From contig DPXQ01000114.1 in NCBI GenBank assembly GCA_003527225.1, positions 1 to 64,000 on the forward strand: a DNA stretch of 64,000 bases. The letters run 5' to 3'. A model generated the notes under the pieces. The model ran no database searches. It was not told the origin of the DNA and saw only the letters and a program-made list of their open reading frames with translations. The DNA comes from Rhizobium sp. (lineage in GTDB: Bacteria > Pseudomonadota > Alphaproteobacteria > Rhizobiales > Rhizobiaceae). Made by a program: the position numbers and the translations under genes. This document shows positions 16,704 through 25,121 of the stretch, one piece after another; positions within the stretch are counted from its first letter, which is position 1; the number at the start of each line of letters is the position of its first letter.

Positions 16704-17056
16704 TGATTTATCTCCTCTAATTCAACCAGAAGGAGATGAATGTATTTGATACCCGCATTAGGAGAATTGTTTATAGGGAGCCGGTAAGGCATCTCGACAT
16801 TGAAGGTTAATGAAAGGAGTCCTGTTCGGTGACGGCACCACGCCTATCGTCGAGCCGGGCTTGCGATGCCGTCCGGTTCCAATCTGAAGTTTCATAATTC
16901 TGTGCCGTTTGCGGACAGGCGGCCCGAAACCGGCTTGTGCCATTTCGGGTGAAAATTGGCGGGCTCATTCGCTGCCGCGTCAATGAGCCTCCTTTCCAGC
17001 GGGCAGATGCTGTTCTATGCAAATGCCGTCCGACGCGAATAGAGGAGTTACCGGCC
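16704..17056. other. Divergent intergenic region, 353 bp
   Basis: Holds the leader of the XRE regulator (minus strand, A+T-rich next to 16704) and the upstream region of the quinone oxidoreductase (plus strand). No gene is supported: an in-frame extension of the oxidoreductase back to 16937 reads as basic, cysteine-rich junk. No clear promoter hexamers or palindrome were found. Confidence 0.5.
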
Positions 17057-18058
17057 ATGGCGCTGCCCGCATCGATGCGTTTCGTCGATCTACCGTCTTT
17101 CGGCGCACCCGAAGTCATGGTGCTGTCCTCGGCGCCCTTGCCCGCTCTACGGCCCGGCGAGATCCTGCTGAAGGTAGAGGCAGCCGGCGTCAATCGTCCC
17201 GACGTCGCTCAGCGCCAGGGCATTTATCCGCCGCCGAAGGACGCAAATCCGGTGCTCGGGCTGGAAGTCGCCGGCGAAGTCGTTGCGCTCGGCGAAGGGG
17301 TCAGGGACTTCTCGGTGGGCGACAAGGTCTGCGCGCTCGCCAATGGCGGCGGCTATGCCGAATTTTGCGCCGTTCCGGCCGGACAGGCGCTGCGCTTTCC
17401 CAAGGGCTATGACGCCGTGCGCGCGGCAGCTCTTCCCGAAACCTTCTTCACCGTCTGGGCCAATCTCTTCCAGATGGCGGGACTGACCGAGGGCGAGACG
17501 GTGCTTATCCATGGCGGTACCTCCGGCATCGGCACGACGGCGATCCAGCTCGCAAGGGCCTTCGGCGCCGAGGTCTTCGCGACCGCAGGTTCCGCGGAAA
17601 AATGCGCCGCCTGCGAAAAGCTCGGCGCCAGGCGCGCCATTAACTATCGCGAGGAGGATTTCGTCGAGGTCATCCGCGAGGAAACCGGCAAGCGCGGCGT
17701 CGATACCATCCTCGATATGATCGGCGCCGCCTATTTCGAGAAGAACCTCGCCGCACTCGCCAAGGACGGCTGTCTGTCGATCATCGCTTTCCTGGGCGGC
17801 GCCGTCGCCGAGAAGGTCGACCTGCGCCCCATCATGGTGAAGCGGCTCACCGTTACCGGCTCGACCATGCGTCCGCGTACGGCGGAGGAAAAGCGCGGCA
17901 TCCGCGACGAACTGGTGGCAGAGGTCTGGCCGTTCCTCGACGCCGGCGAAGTGGCGCCGGTCATCCATACTGTCCTTCCCTTCGAACAGGTGGTCGAGGC
18001 CCATCGCCTGATGGAATCGAGCCAACACATCGGCAAGATCGTTCTCAAACTCGTCTGA
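17057..18058 (+). CDS. NAD(P)H-quinone oxidoreductase (zinc-independent MDR, PIG3-like)
   Basis: A 333-residue medium-chain dehydrogenase/reductase without zinc ligands. The N-terminal GroES-like domain has [21 protein letters not shown] and LGLEVAGEV, and the Rossmann domain has [22 protein letters not shown]. The GIYPPP start and the TGSTMRPRT stretch match the PIG3/quinone oxidoreductase subgroup, which reduces quinones with NADPH. The start at 17057 is chosen by family length, with GAGG upstream. It seems monocistronic. Confidence 0.88.
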   Translation: MALPASMRFVDLPSFGAPEVMVLSSAPLPALRPGEILLKVEAAGVNRPDVAQRQGIYPPPKDANPVLGLEVAGEVVALGEGVRDFSVGDKVCALANGGGYAEFCAVPAGQALRFPKGYDAVRAAALPETFFTVWANLFQMAGLTEGETVLIHGGTSGIGTTAIQLARAFGAEVFATAGSAEKCAACEKLGARRAINYREEDFVEVIREETGKRGVDTILDMIGAAYFEKNLAALAKDGCLSIIAFLGGAVAEKVDLRPIMVKRLTVTGSTMRPRTAEEKRGIRDELVAEVWPFLDAGEVAPVIHTVLPFEQVVEAHRLMESSQHIGKIVLKLV

Positions 18059-18227
18059 GCTGTGCCCGCTAAACCGGGGCACTTTGCATTTGCCACTGCG
18101 CATCTATGGGCGCTTTCAGGTCAGTTTCGTGCAACTGTCCCCGCATAAGGCTTGCCGCAACAGGCGTTTTCTGTCCGTTTGCCAAGGGTGAACAGGCAGC
18201 GGCAGGCGCGCTGCGGAGATGCGTGGC

Positions 18228-20153
18228 ATGAAGAAGACATTCGAGGCGGCGGTTCGCGACTATCAGGCTGGCCGGTATGAATCGGCGCTCGGCCTCGCCA
18301 CCAAGGCGCTTGCCAAGGCGCGTGACGAAAATCCGGCTGTGCTGGCGCTCATCGGCAATATCAATTTCAAGATGGGAAACCGGCTGGAGGCGGCGGAAGC
18401 CTTCGAGCGCGCCGCCAGGAAGGCGGACGCCAAGACCGCGCCAGGTTTCCTGAAACTCGCCGTGACGCTCTTTCAGGGGGCAGGCCTGACCGACAGGGTC
18501 CTGGAGATCGGCGCGCGCGCGGTCGCGCTCAATCCGTCCGACAGCGATCTCGCCTTCATGGTTGCCAGCGCCTTCTTCAGCCATGGCCGCTGGCCCGAAA
18601 TGGACCCGCTGCTGGAGCGTCTCGACCGCAAGAACGACCGCCATCTGGCGCTGATCGTCAACCATCATCGTCTGATGGGCCGATTCGACGAGCTTTATGC
18701 CGAACTCGAGCAGGGCGTGAAGGCCAATCCGGACGACTGGTTCCTGAATGTCTCCCGTTTCGCGGTCGCTCGCGAGGTGCTCGATTTCGACACCATGGCC
18801 CGCTATGAGACGCTGATGAAGACCCCCGATGCGCCGTTCGCCGCAGGTCTCCTTTCCCGCGAGCAGGCGCTTGGCCGCATCCTCTGGAGCGAGGACGAAG
18901 CGCTGAACGCGAGCCCTTGCCAGGAGGTGGCGAGTTACGCGGCGACGCGGCCAGCGGAGGGCAGGAGCAAGCGGCGGCCGTTTTCCGCCGCCGGCGAAAG
19001 GATCCGCATCGGCTATCTCTCCAACGATTTCCACCGCCATGCGACCATGACGCTGTTTCTCGAAGCCATGGCCTGCCATGACCGTTCCCGCTTCGACGTC
19101 GTGCTGCTCTGCTACACGGAGAAGAACGCTGCGGCCCAGCAGGCCGACTGGCCCGAACATCTTCGCCAGGCGGTCGTGCCCATCGGTCACCTGAGCGACA
19201 GCGACGCGGCGGACAGGATCGGCGAACTCGGCGTGGATATTCTGGTCGATCTCAAGGGCCACACGATGGGCGCGCGCCTCAACATCGTCAATCTGGCGGA
19301 CGCCCCGGTAAAGGTTACCTATCTCGGCTTTCCGGGCAGCGTCACCGGCGTCGATCTCGACTATGTCATCAGCGACCCGGTCGTCACCCCGGACACGAGC
19401 AAGTCCTTCTATGCCGAAAAGCTCTGCCGCCTGCCGGAAACCTACCAGGCCAACAGCTGGAAGAGCCGTCCACTGCCGGAGCTGGTCGAGCGCGCAGATG
19501 CCGGGCTGCCCGAAGATGCCTTCGTCTTCGGCTCCTTCAATGCGACCTACAAGATCACGCCGCGCACACTCGCGCTCTGGGCCGATGTCCTCAAGGCCGT
19601 GCCGGATTCTGTCTTCTGGATCTTGTGTCCGGCGCCGGCAGCACAGCGCAATCTCCTCTCCGCGTTTGAGGATCGCGGCATCCCGCGTTCGCGCATAATC
19701 TTCGCCGACCGCAAGCCCTATCCCGCCCATGTGAGCCGTCTACCGCTTGCGGATCTTGGTCTCGACACCTTCCCCTATAACGGCCACACGACCACTTCGG
19801 ACATGCTCTGGGCCGGACTTCCGGTGTTGACCACGCGCGGCAAGGCTTTTGCCGCCCGCGTCTCGGCAAGTCTGCTTGGCGCTGCGGGCCTGCCGGAACT
19901 TGTGGCGGAGACCGATCAGGAATTCGTCGACAAGGCCGCTGTGCTCGCGCGGGACCCCTTTGCGCTTTCGGCGTTGCGCCAGCGCCTCGAGGCGGACCGT
20001 TTCGTGAGCCCGCTCTTCGATTGCGAGAGGTTCACCCGCCATCTCGAACACGGCTTTGAGCTGATGGCCGAGCGGGCGAGGGCAGGGCTTGCGCCCGATC
20101 ACATCGATGTGCCGGCGGCTCCTCGGAGAACGACGCCGTTTCACGTTGCTTGA
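18228..20153 (+). CDS. TPR plus O-GlcNAc-transferase-like glycosyltransferase (GT41 type)
   Basis: About 641 residues. Residues 1-230 are TPR-like helical repeats (AAVRDYQAGRYESALGLATKAL, ALIGNINFKMGNRLEAAEAF). The rest is the GT-B catalytic part related to O-GlcNAc transferase/SPINDLY: IGYLSNDFHRHATMTLFLEAM, DILVDLKGHTMGAR, YLGFPGSVTG, FGSFNATYKITPRTLALWA and DTFPYNGHTTTSDMLWAGLPVLT. It should transfer a sugar from a nucleotide donor to protein Ser/Thr, or to another acceptor, in the cytoplasm. The 18228 ATG fits the GGAG spacing better than the ATG 9 bp upstream. No flagellin or other obvious substrate gene lies nearby. Confidence 0.85.
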   Translation: MKKTFEAAVRDYQAGRYESALGLATKALAKARDENPAVLALIGNINFKMGNRLEAAEAFERAARKADAKTAPGFLKLAVTLFQGAGLTDRVLEIGARAVALNPSDSDLAFMVASAFFSHGRWPEMDPLLERLDRKNDRHLALIVNHHRLMGRFDELYAELEQGVKANPDDWFLNVSRFAVAREVLDFDTMARYETLMKTPDAPFAAGLLSREQALGRILWSEDEALNASPCQEVASYAATRPAEGRSKRRPFSAAGERIRIGYLSNDFHRHATMTLFLEAMACHDRSRFDVVLLCYTEKNAAAQQADWPEHLRQAVVPIGHLSDSDAADRIGELGVDILVDLKGHTMGARLNIVNLADAPVKVTYLGFPGSVTGVDLDYVISDPVVTPDTSKSFYAEKLCRLPETYQANSWKSRPLPELVERADAGLPEDAFVFGSFNATYKITPRTLALWADVLKAVPDSVFWILCPAPAAQRNLLSAFEDRGIPRSRIIFADRKPYPAHVSRLPLADLGLDTFPYNGHTTTSDMLWAGLPVLTTRGKAFAARVSASLLGAAGLPELVAETDQEFVDKAAVLARDPFALSALRQRLEADRFVSPLFDCERFTRHLEHGFELMAERARAGLAPDHIDVPAAPRRTTPFHVA

Positions 20154-20206
20154 AGATTGCCGCAGCGGACCGAGAAGGCCTTGCGGATCGCCTCCGATTT
20201 TCGCCC

Positions 20207-20235
20207 TTGTTTTGCCCGTGAGGCCTTCCTATCTT
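20207..20235 (+). promoter_or_regulatory. Predicted promoter of the 24-residue microprotein gene
   Basis: TTGTTT (20207-20212), a 17-bp spacer and TATCTT (20230-20235) resemble a sigma70 promoter and would put the RNA start about 30 bp before the microprotein ATG. It follows the glycosyltransferase stop by 54 bp. Confidence 0.5.
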
Positions 20236-20271
20236 GTTCCCAACATCAACGAACGAAAAGGAGGTGATCCA

Positions 20272-20346
20272 ATGTCTAATGAGATTTCGGTCTGCGTGAA
20301 GGGCTTGGTTAAGGTGATGGTTTCGACGGGGCAGCCCTCGGCCTGA
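20272..20346 (+). CDS. 24-residue microprotein (or leader peptide)
   Basis: A 24-codon frame, MSNEISVCVKGLVKVMVSTG plus QPSA, preceded by AAAGGAGGTGATCCA, a near-perfect match to the anti-Shine-Dalgarno end of 16S rRNA with ideal spacing. A predicted promoter lies 37 bp upstream and a clear rho-independent terminator about 65 bp after the stop, so the whole makes a compact RNA of about 190 bases. The peptide is an amphipathic valine/lysine strand or helix with one cysteine (C8). It could be a functional microprotein, a dual-function small RNA or a modified peptide; which one cannot be decided here. No family recognised. Confidence 0.6.
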   Translation: MSNEISVCVKGLVKVMVSTGQPSA

Positions 20347-20409
20347 ACCGCATCTTCCTGCGGATCGATGAATTTCGATCCGGGTCCGTCACGGGACCAG
20401 ACTCATGGA

Positions 20410-20435
20410 AGGGCCGCCTCGCGCGGCCCTTTTTT
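20410..20435 (+). terminator. Rho-independent terminator
   Basis: AGGGCCGC (20410-20417), loop CTCGC, GCGGCCCT (20423-20430) and a six-base T-run ending at 20435. It ends the small transcript holding the 24-residue frame. Confidence 0.85.
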
Positions 20436-20485
20436 GCGTCTATGGCGACCGCCAGCTTGTCTGCGGGCCTGGCGGAAGGGCGCAA

Positions 20486-21223
20486 TCAGAACCGGATCGT
20501 TCCCAGTCCCGGCACTTTGAGGCCGGGATCGGCGACATCGATGCCGGCCACCAATCCGAGAAAATGCACCTCGACGCCGCTGCGCGAACCGGCGGCAAGC
20601 CCGATCAGTCCCCGATAGGTGAGGTGAAAGTCGCGCCTGTCCGGATCGATGGCGAATATGGTTCCTTCGGTCAGGTAATCGCGACCAACGGCATCCGAGG
20701 GCAGCACCGCGCCGAGCCCAGGCACCGAGCGCAGCACATGGGCGAGGAAAGTGTTGGAGTTCGGCCCTGGGTAGAGGCGGTAGCTCCCCTCCGTCGAATA
20801 GGGGTATGCGGCGATCGCCCGTTCCACCTCGGGGATCAGGCCCTCGGCCCGGGCGCCATGCACGGCGGTCACCAGCTGCGGCACATTCGAATACCAGTAG
20901 GCGTCCGGCGGCAGGTAGTTGCGGCGGATCGGCGTGCCGAAGCTGATCTTGTCGTAGCGCACGTATTCGGCGCCGCCCTTCTCCTTGGTGACGATCCACG
21001 CATGACTTGCGAGCGCGCCTTTCAGGCCGCCGGTCCTGGCCGAGAACACGTAGATCGCCGCTTCCCTGTCGTTCTTTGCCGCCGGCAGCAGTCCGGAAGA
21101 AGAGACATCACCGTCGCGCCAGTTTTCCGGCTGTTCCCTGACCGCCCAGAGGCCACCCGAAACGAGCGTCGGCAGGACAAAGATGACGATAAGCGCCAGC
21201 GCCATACGCTTCAGGATTTTCAT
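20486..21223 (-). CDS. DUF3750-family protein
   Basis: A 245-residue protein with an N-terminal membrane anchor or uncleaved signal (ILKRMALALIVIFVLPTLVSGGLWAV) followed by a periplasmic domain: AAIYVFSARTGGLKGALASHAWIVTK, then YPYSTEGSYRLYPGPNSNTFLAHVLR. The His in SHAW and the PNSNTF asparagines recall a papain-like/NlpC-type arrangement, but no activity is known for DUF3750. It faces away from the asparaginase gene (68 bp between starts). Confidence 0.75.
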   Translation of the reverse strand: MKILKRMALALIVIFVLPTLVSGGLWAVREQPENWRDGDVSSSGLLPAAKNDREAAIYVFSARTGGLKGALASHAWIVTKEKGGAEYVRYDKISFGTPIRRNYLPPDAYWYSNVPQLVTAVHGARAEGLIPEVERAIAAYPYSTEGSYRLYPGPNSNTFLAHVLRSVPGLGAVLPSDAVGRDYLTEGTIFAIDPDRRDFHLTYRGLIGLAAGSRSGVEVHFLGLVAGIDVADPGLKVPGLGTIRF

Positions 21224-21291
21224 TTACTGCCTCGTGTATCCATTCGCCGTTTGCTATGAGCATGACGAAGCAGAATTTTTCGAGGTTGGCC

Positions 21292-22299
21292 ATGAATAAT
21301 CCCGTCACCGTAGAAGTCACCCGTGGAAATAGTGTTGAAAGCCGCCATCGTGGCATAGCCGTCGTTGTCGATGGCGACGGCCGCATCATGCTTGCGGCGG
21401 GCGACGTGGATGCCGGGGTGTTCCCGCGCTCGGCCTGCAAGGCGATGCAGGCGCTCCCGCTGGTCGAAAGCGGGGCTGCGGATGCCTTTGGCTTCGGTAA
21501 CAAGGAATTGGCGCTCGCCTGCTCGTCCCACAATGGCGAGGACGAGCATGTGGCGACGGCTGCGTCCATGCTGTCGCGCGCGGGCCGCGATGTCTCCACG
21601 CTCGAATGCGGCTCGCACTGGTCCTTCGACCAGAACACGCTCATCCATCAGGCGCGCACGATCGACAAGCCGACCGCACTTCACAACAACTGCTCGGGCA
21701 AGCATTCGGGCTTCATCTGCGCCTGCTGCCACATGGGTCACGACCCGAAGGGTTATGTCGGATACGACCATCCGCTTCAGGCCGAAATCCGCTCCGTCAT
21801 GGAAAACCTCACCGGCGCGGCGCTCGGCCATGACAATTGCGGCACCGACGGCTGCTCGATCCCGACCTATGCCGTGCCGCTCGTGGCGCTCGCCCGTGGT
21901 TTCGGCAAGATGGCGACCGGCAACGGGCTGGAGCCTATCCGCGCCAAGGCCTCCCGGCGGCTGATGGAGGCCTGCATGGCCGAACCCTTCTATGTCGCGG
22001 GCACCAAACGCTTCTGCACGAAGCTGATGGAAGTGGCGCCGGGCAAGATCTTCGCCAAGACCGGTGCGGAAGGCGTCTTCTGCTCCGTATTGCCGGAAAA
22101 GGGCATCTCGATCGCCGTCAAATGCGAGGACGGCACCACGCGCGCCGCCGAGGCGATGATCGCGGCGCTGCTGGCGAAGCACTTCGATAACGACAGCGCG
22201 GAACAGTCGACCCTCGTCGCCATGGCGAACCACTCCATGTTCAACTGGAACGGAATGCATGTCGGCGACGTCCGCGTCACCGACGCGCTTTTCGCCTGA
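21292..22299 (+). CDS. Class 3 (Rhizobium etli-type) L-asparaginase
   Basis: A 335-residue enzyme hydrolysing L-asparagine to aspartate and ammonia. It resembles R. etli ReAV in motif order: the SxxK pair S47-K50 (PRSACKAMQALP), a Ser-Ser-His site (ACSSHNGEDEHV), NNCSGKHSGF and HDNCGTDGCSIPTYAVP. The two latter cysteines correspond to the conserved cysteines near the zinc site of ReAV. There is no signal peptide, so it is cytoplasmic. The start at 21292 is chosen because GAGG lies about 8 bp before it; an ATG 36 bp upstream is possible. A DeoR gene converges on it. Confidence 0.88.
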   Translation: MNNPVTVEVTRGNSVESRHRGIAVVVDGDGRIMLAAGDVDAGVFPRSACKAMQALPLVESGAADAFGFGNKELALACSSHNGEDEHVATAASMLSRAGRDVSTLECGSHWSFDQNTLIHQARTIDKPTALHNNCSGKHSGFICACCHMGHDPKGYVGYDHPLQAEIRSVMENLTGAALGHDNCGTDGCSIPTYAVPLVALARGFGKMATGNGLEPIRAKASRRLMEACMAEPFYVAGTKRFCTKLMEVAPGKIFAKTGAEGVFCSVLPEKGISIAVKCEDGTTRAAEAMIAALLAKHFDNDSAEQSTLVAMANHSMFNWNGMHVGDVRVTDALFA

Positions 22300-22329
22300 G
22301 TTCTTTCTTTTCTCTCCAGGGGAGAAGAG

Positions 22330-23088
22330 CTAGCGGGCCTCCACGATCATCACGCCCGCCTCGCGATAAGGCGCGAGGCTTTCGGCTGTCATCCCGCCGG
22401 GAATGATCAGCCCGGAAATGCCTTCGAGCGGCATGATCCGGCAGGGCGATACGCTGTCGAGCTTTTCCGCCGTCACCGGCACATAGGTCTCCGCGCTGGC
22501 CGCCGCGATATAGCGCTTGATCGCGGCCTCCTCGAAATCTCCGGTGGAAAGCCCGTGCGCGGGGTGAACCGCCGTCACGCCGAGGAAGAAGATGTCCGGC
22601 CGCAGGTCGTCGATCGCCTTCATCGCCGCCGCGCCGACGGCCACCATGGAATGCTTGTAGATCCGTCCGCCTATCAGGATCACCTCCACTTGTCGGTGAT
22701 GCTCGAATTCGGACGCGATCGTCGGGCTGTGCGTGACAATCGTGAGAGGCACGTCCTTTGGCAGGTGCCGAGCAATCTCCGCCGTCGTGGTGCCGCCGTC
22801 GAGAAAGACCATCTGCCCCGGCTTGACGAGGCTTGCCGCGCGCGCGCCGAGCGCCGCCTTGACCTCGGAGGAAAGGTGGCGCCGGGTCGTGAAATCCGGC
22901 AGTTCCGGCGATAGCGGCAGCGCGCCGCCATGCACGCGCTTCAAAAGCCCTGCGGCGGCCAGATCCCGCATGTCGCGCCGGATCGTATCTTCCGACACCT
23001 GCATCTCCTCGGCCATGTCCCTGGCGATCGCCTGGCCGTGTTGGCGCAGCATGGAAAGGATATGGGCCTTGCGTTGACTTGTAAGCAT
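22330..23088 (-). CDS. DeoR/GlpR-family transcriptional regulator
   Basis: A 252-residue regulator. The N-terminal winged helix (QRKAHILSMLRQHGQAIARDMAEEM, VSEDTIRRDMRDLAAAGLLKRVHGGA) is followed by a DeoRC effector domain (VKPGQMVFLDGGTTTAEIARHLP) resembling sugar-phosphate isomerases, so the ligand is likely a phosphorylated sugar. The start at 23088 follows family length. It is transcribed away from the DUF4406 gene, and the region between carries an inverted TGCACGA repeat, a likely operator. Confidence 0.9.
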   Translation of the reverse strand: MLTSQRKAHILSMLRQHGQAIARDMAEEMQVSEDTIRRDMRDLAAAGLLKRVHGGALPLSPELPDFTTRRHLSSEVKAALGARAASLVKPGQMVFLDGGTTTAEIARHLPKDVPLTIVTHSPTIASEFEHHRQVEVILIGGRIYKHSMVAVGAAAMKAIDDLRPDIFFLGVTAVHPAHGLSTGDFEEAAIKRYIAAASAETYVPVTAEKLDSVSPCRIMPLEGISGLIIPGGMTAESLAPYREAGVMIVEAR

Positions 23089-23097
23089 GCGTGAACC

Positions 23098-23173
23098 TGC
23101 ACGAAAATGTCGATATTCGTCCAATAACAGCAAACGGACTCGACAAGCAAGGATAAATACGCATTATCGTGCA
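23098..23173. promoter_or_regulatory. Candidate DeoR operator (spaced inverted repeat)
   Basis: TGCACGAAAATG (23098-23109) and CATTATCGTGCA (23162-23173) are reverse complements at 11 of 12 positions and lie at the two ends of the deoR/DUF4406 divergent region. The spacing would allow looping repression of both genes. Predicted only. Confidence 0.5.
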
Positions 23174-23209
23174 AATTCCCGCATGAGGCGGGAAGTCGAA
23201 GGAGGATGC

Positions 23210-23566
23210 ATGTTGATCTTGATTGCGGGGCCTTATCGTTCCGGTACCGGGGACGATCCGGCGAAAATGGCGGAAAATCTGAAACGTCTTGAGGCGCCGT
23301 CCCATGCGCTGTTCAGGGCCGGGCATGTCCCGATGATCGGTGAGTGGGTCGCCTTGCCGGTCTGGCGCGCGGCCGGTGGAAGGGCGGTGGGCGACGATCT
23401 CTATGAGGAGATTTTTCATCCCGTCGCCGGACGGCTGTTGCAGCTATGCGAGGGCGTCTTGCGCCTGCCCGGCGACTCGAAAGGTGCCGACAACGATGTG
23501 AGGATCGCTCGCGAGCGCGGCATTCCCGTCTGGCATCGCCTCGAGGACGTGCCGGGATGCGCCTGA
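23210..23566 (+). CDS. DUF4406-like (nucleoside deoxyribosyltransferase-fold) protein
   Basis: A 118-residue protein starting MLILIAGPYRSGTGDDP, a strand-loop resembling the nucleotide/ribose-binding start of the nucleoside 2-deoxyribosyltransferase fold, then FRAGHVPMIGEWVALPVW, EEIFHPVAGRLLQLCEGVLRL and SKGADNDVRIARERGIPVW. The domain is known as DUF4406; its reaction is unknown. AAGGAGG is 4-5 bp ahead of the ATG. Divergent from the DeoR gene, suggesting control by it and a role near sugar or nucleoside metabolism. Confidence 0.7.
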   Translation: MLILIAGPYRSGTGDDPAKMAENLKRLEAPSHALFRAGHVPMIGEWVALPVWRAAGGRAVGDDLYEEIFHPVAGRLLQLCEGVLRLPGDSKGADNDVRIARERGIPVWHRLEDVPGCA

Positions 23567-23583
23567 CGCGACCGGCCACACTG

Positions 23584-23605
23584 CCCTTCCCCATGAGGGG
23601 AGGGG
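23584..23605. repeat. C/G-run hairpin repeat
   Basis: CCCTTCCCC, a four-base loop and GGGGAGGG form a hairpin shortly after the DUF4406 stop. It belongs to the same style of intergenic repeat as those at 9861 and 36229 and may end the transcript. Confidence 0.5.
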
Positions 23606-23661
23606 CGAGACTCGGGCTCTGGTGACGATGTCTGTCTGATTTACAGGAGGATCGGCCGCCG

Positions 23662-24081
23662 TCAGACGGCGAAGATCGCCGAATCGTCGGCAAACGCCTT
23701 GAACTCCAGAGCATTGCCGGAGGGATCGAAGATGAACATGGTGCGCTGCTCGCCCGACAGACCCTCGAAGCGAAGTTTCGGCTTCAGGCCCCAGCGTGTG
23801 TCCGGGTCGCCCTCAAGTCTTTTCGCCAGCGCCAGGAAGTCGTCCATACCGAGGATCACGCCGAAATGCGGGATGGGCACCGTGTCGCCGTCGACGGAGC
23901 CGCTGGCGGTGTCCTTCGGCATTTCCGACCTCAGATGCGCCGACATCTGATGACCGAAGAGATCGAAATCGATCCATTTTCCAGGGCTTTCGCGGCCGAT
24001 GCGGCAACCGAGAACGGTGCCATAGAAATGCCGCGTCGCCTCGATGTCGGTGATGGGGAAGGCTAGATGAAATGGGCGCAT
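23662..24081 (-). CDS. VOC/glyoxalase-family protein
   Basis: A 139-residue vicinal-oxygen-chelate protein with HLAFPITDIEATRHFYGTVLGC, VPIPHFGVILGMDDFLALAKRL and MFIFDPSGNALEFKAF. The first His, the HFGV His and the LEFK Glu are in metal-ligand positions of the superfamily. The substrate is unknown. The neighbouring GST gene lies in the same direction 80 bp upstream, so both may belong to one detoxification unit. Confidence 0.85.
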   Translation of the reverse strand: MRPFHLAFPITDIEATRHFYGTVLGCRIGRESPGKWIDFDLFGHQMSAHLRSEMPKDTASGSVDGDTVPIPHFGVILGMDDFLALAKRLEGDPDTRWGLKPKLRFEGLSGEQRTMFIFDPSGNALEFKAFADDSAIFAV

Positions 24082-24124
24082 GGGTTCTCCTCGGTATCTT
24101 GTCGCTGGCTCAGCCTAGCGCGAT

Positions 24125-24148
24125 CCCGCCGGCTTGCAAGCCGGCGGG
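24125..24148. repeat. 24-bp perfect palindrome between GST and VOC genes
   Basis: CCCGCCGGCTTG (24125-24136) is followed immediately by its reverse complement. It could form a stable stem just past the GST stop on the minus strand; no T-run follows, so it is a repeat or a partial attenuator rather than a classical terminator. Confidence 0.6.
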
Positions 24149-24160
24149 TATTCTGTCGCT

Positions 24161-24811
24161 CTACACTTCGGCGAGGCGCTTTTCCCACATCGCCTTGAAG
24201 GCGGGGCGGCTCTGGCAGCGTGCGAGCCAGTCGCGCACATGCGGATGGGCGTCGAAAAGCGGCGTATGGGCCTGCGCATAGCGCACCGTTTCGGCAAGAT
24301 TGATGTCGGCGACGGTGAAGCGCCCGCCGACGGCGTAGTCGTTGCTGGTGAAGTGCTTCTCCAGAACCGCGAACGGACGCTTCAGAAGCCGCGCAGCGCC
24401 CTCGACCTCCGCCTTGCTGCTCTCCAGCCGTCCCTCGGCGGCGGCCTTCGATATCGTCAGGGCATTGGTTTCGACCTCCGTCGCCGCGAAGAACGACCAC
24501 TGGGTCATCAATGCGTCCTCGGCGAGATCCTTCGGTGCGAGCGGTCCGCCGTTTTTCTTGGCGAGGTAGAGATTGATCGCCATCGATTCGAAAAGCACAA
24601 GCCCATCGTCGTCAATGGCCGGAACGACGCCCATCGGGCACATCTCGAGAAATGCCTTGGACGTGGTATTGATCTGCGCGTCCGCAGCCGCCGGGTTGTC
24701 GAGCTTGTAGCCCTGGATCACCGGGATATGCTCGAAGGCAAGACCCAGTTCTCCGGCAAGCCAGAGTGGCCGGGTGGCTCTCGATTTGTAGACGCCGTAG
24801 ATTTTCAGCAT
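24161..24811 (-). CDS. Glutathione S-transferase family protein
   Basis: A 216-residue cytoplasmic GST. The thioredoxin-like domain starts MLKIYGVYKSRATRPLWLAGELGL and carries the cis-proline/GSH motif CPMGVVPAIDDDGLVLFESMAINLYLA. The all-helical C-terminal domain includes YAVGGRFTVADINLAETVRYA. It conjugates or reduces small electrophiles with glutathione; the substrate is unknown. The start at 24811 has GAGGAGAA upstream. The VOC gene follows. Confidence 0.9.
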   Translation of the reverse strand: MLKIYGVYKSRATRPLWLAGELGLAFEHIPVIQGYKLDNPAAADAQINTTSKAFLEMCPMGVVPAIDDDGLVLFESMAINLYLAKKNGGPLAPKDLAEDALMTQWSFFAATEVETNALTISKAAAEGRLESSKAEVEGAARLLKRPFAVLEKHFTSNDYAVGGRFTVADINLAETVRYAQAHTPLFDAHPHVRDWLARCQSRPAFKAMWEKRLAEV

Positions 24812-25121
24812 GTTGTCCGTTCTCCTCTTCGATTGGCTGGCGGCGAAGCTAACCGCAAAGAGGCGGAGTTTGAAGCCGTGTCCCGGTGATACGCCCATGA
24901 ATTCCTGTCATGGGCAACTCCCGCCAAATGTTGACAGCGTCCGCCGGGGATCGTATCTCAGGCGTCAGGGTCCGCAGTTCACCCAGGCGTCACCGCTCCG
25001 AAGAGGAGAGCTAAACCTGCAAGACTTGGTTCGACGACCGACACTTTTCCCGTGCCGTGTCGGAAAGACGGTGGCCCCCGGCAATTTCAGTTTCTGACGG
25101 CACGATATCGAGGAAAAGACG
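24812..25121. other. Intergenic region between GST and DUF2087 genes
   Basis: A 310-bp divergent region with no supported gene. It contains the GST leader and, near the DUF2087 gene, an 8-bp inverted repeat CGTGCCGT (25051-25058) / ACGGCACG (25097-25104) that might be an operator. No convincing promoter hexamers were seen. Confidence 0.45.
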
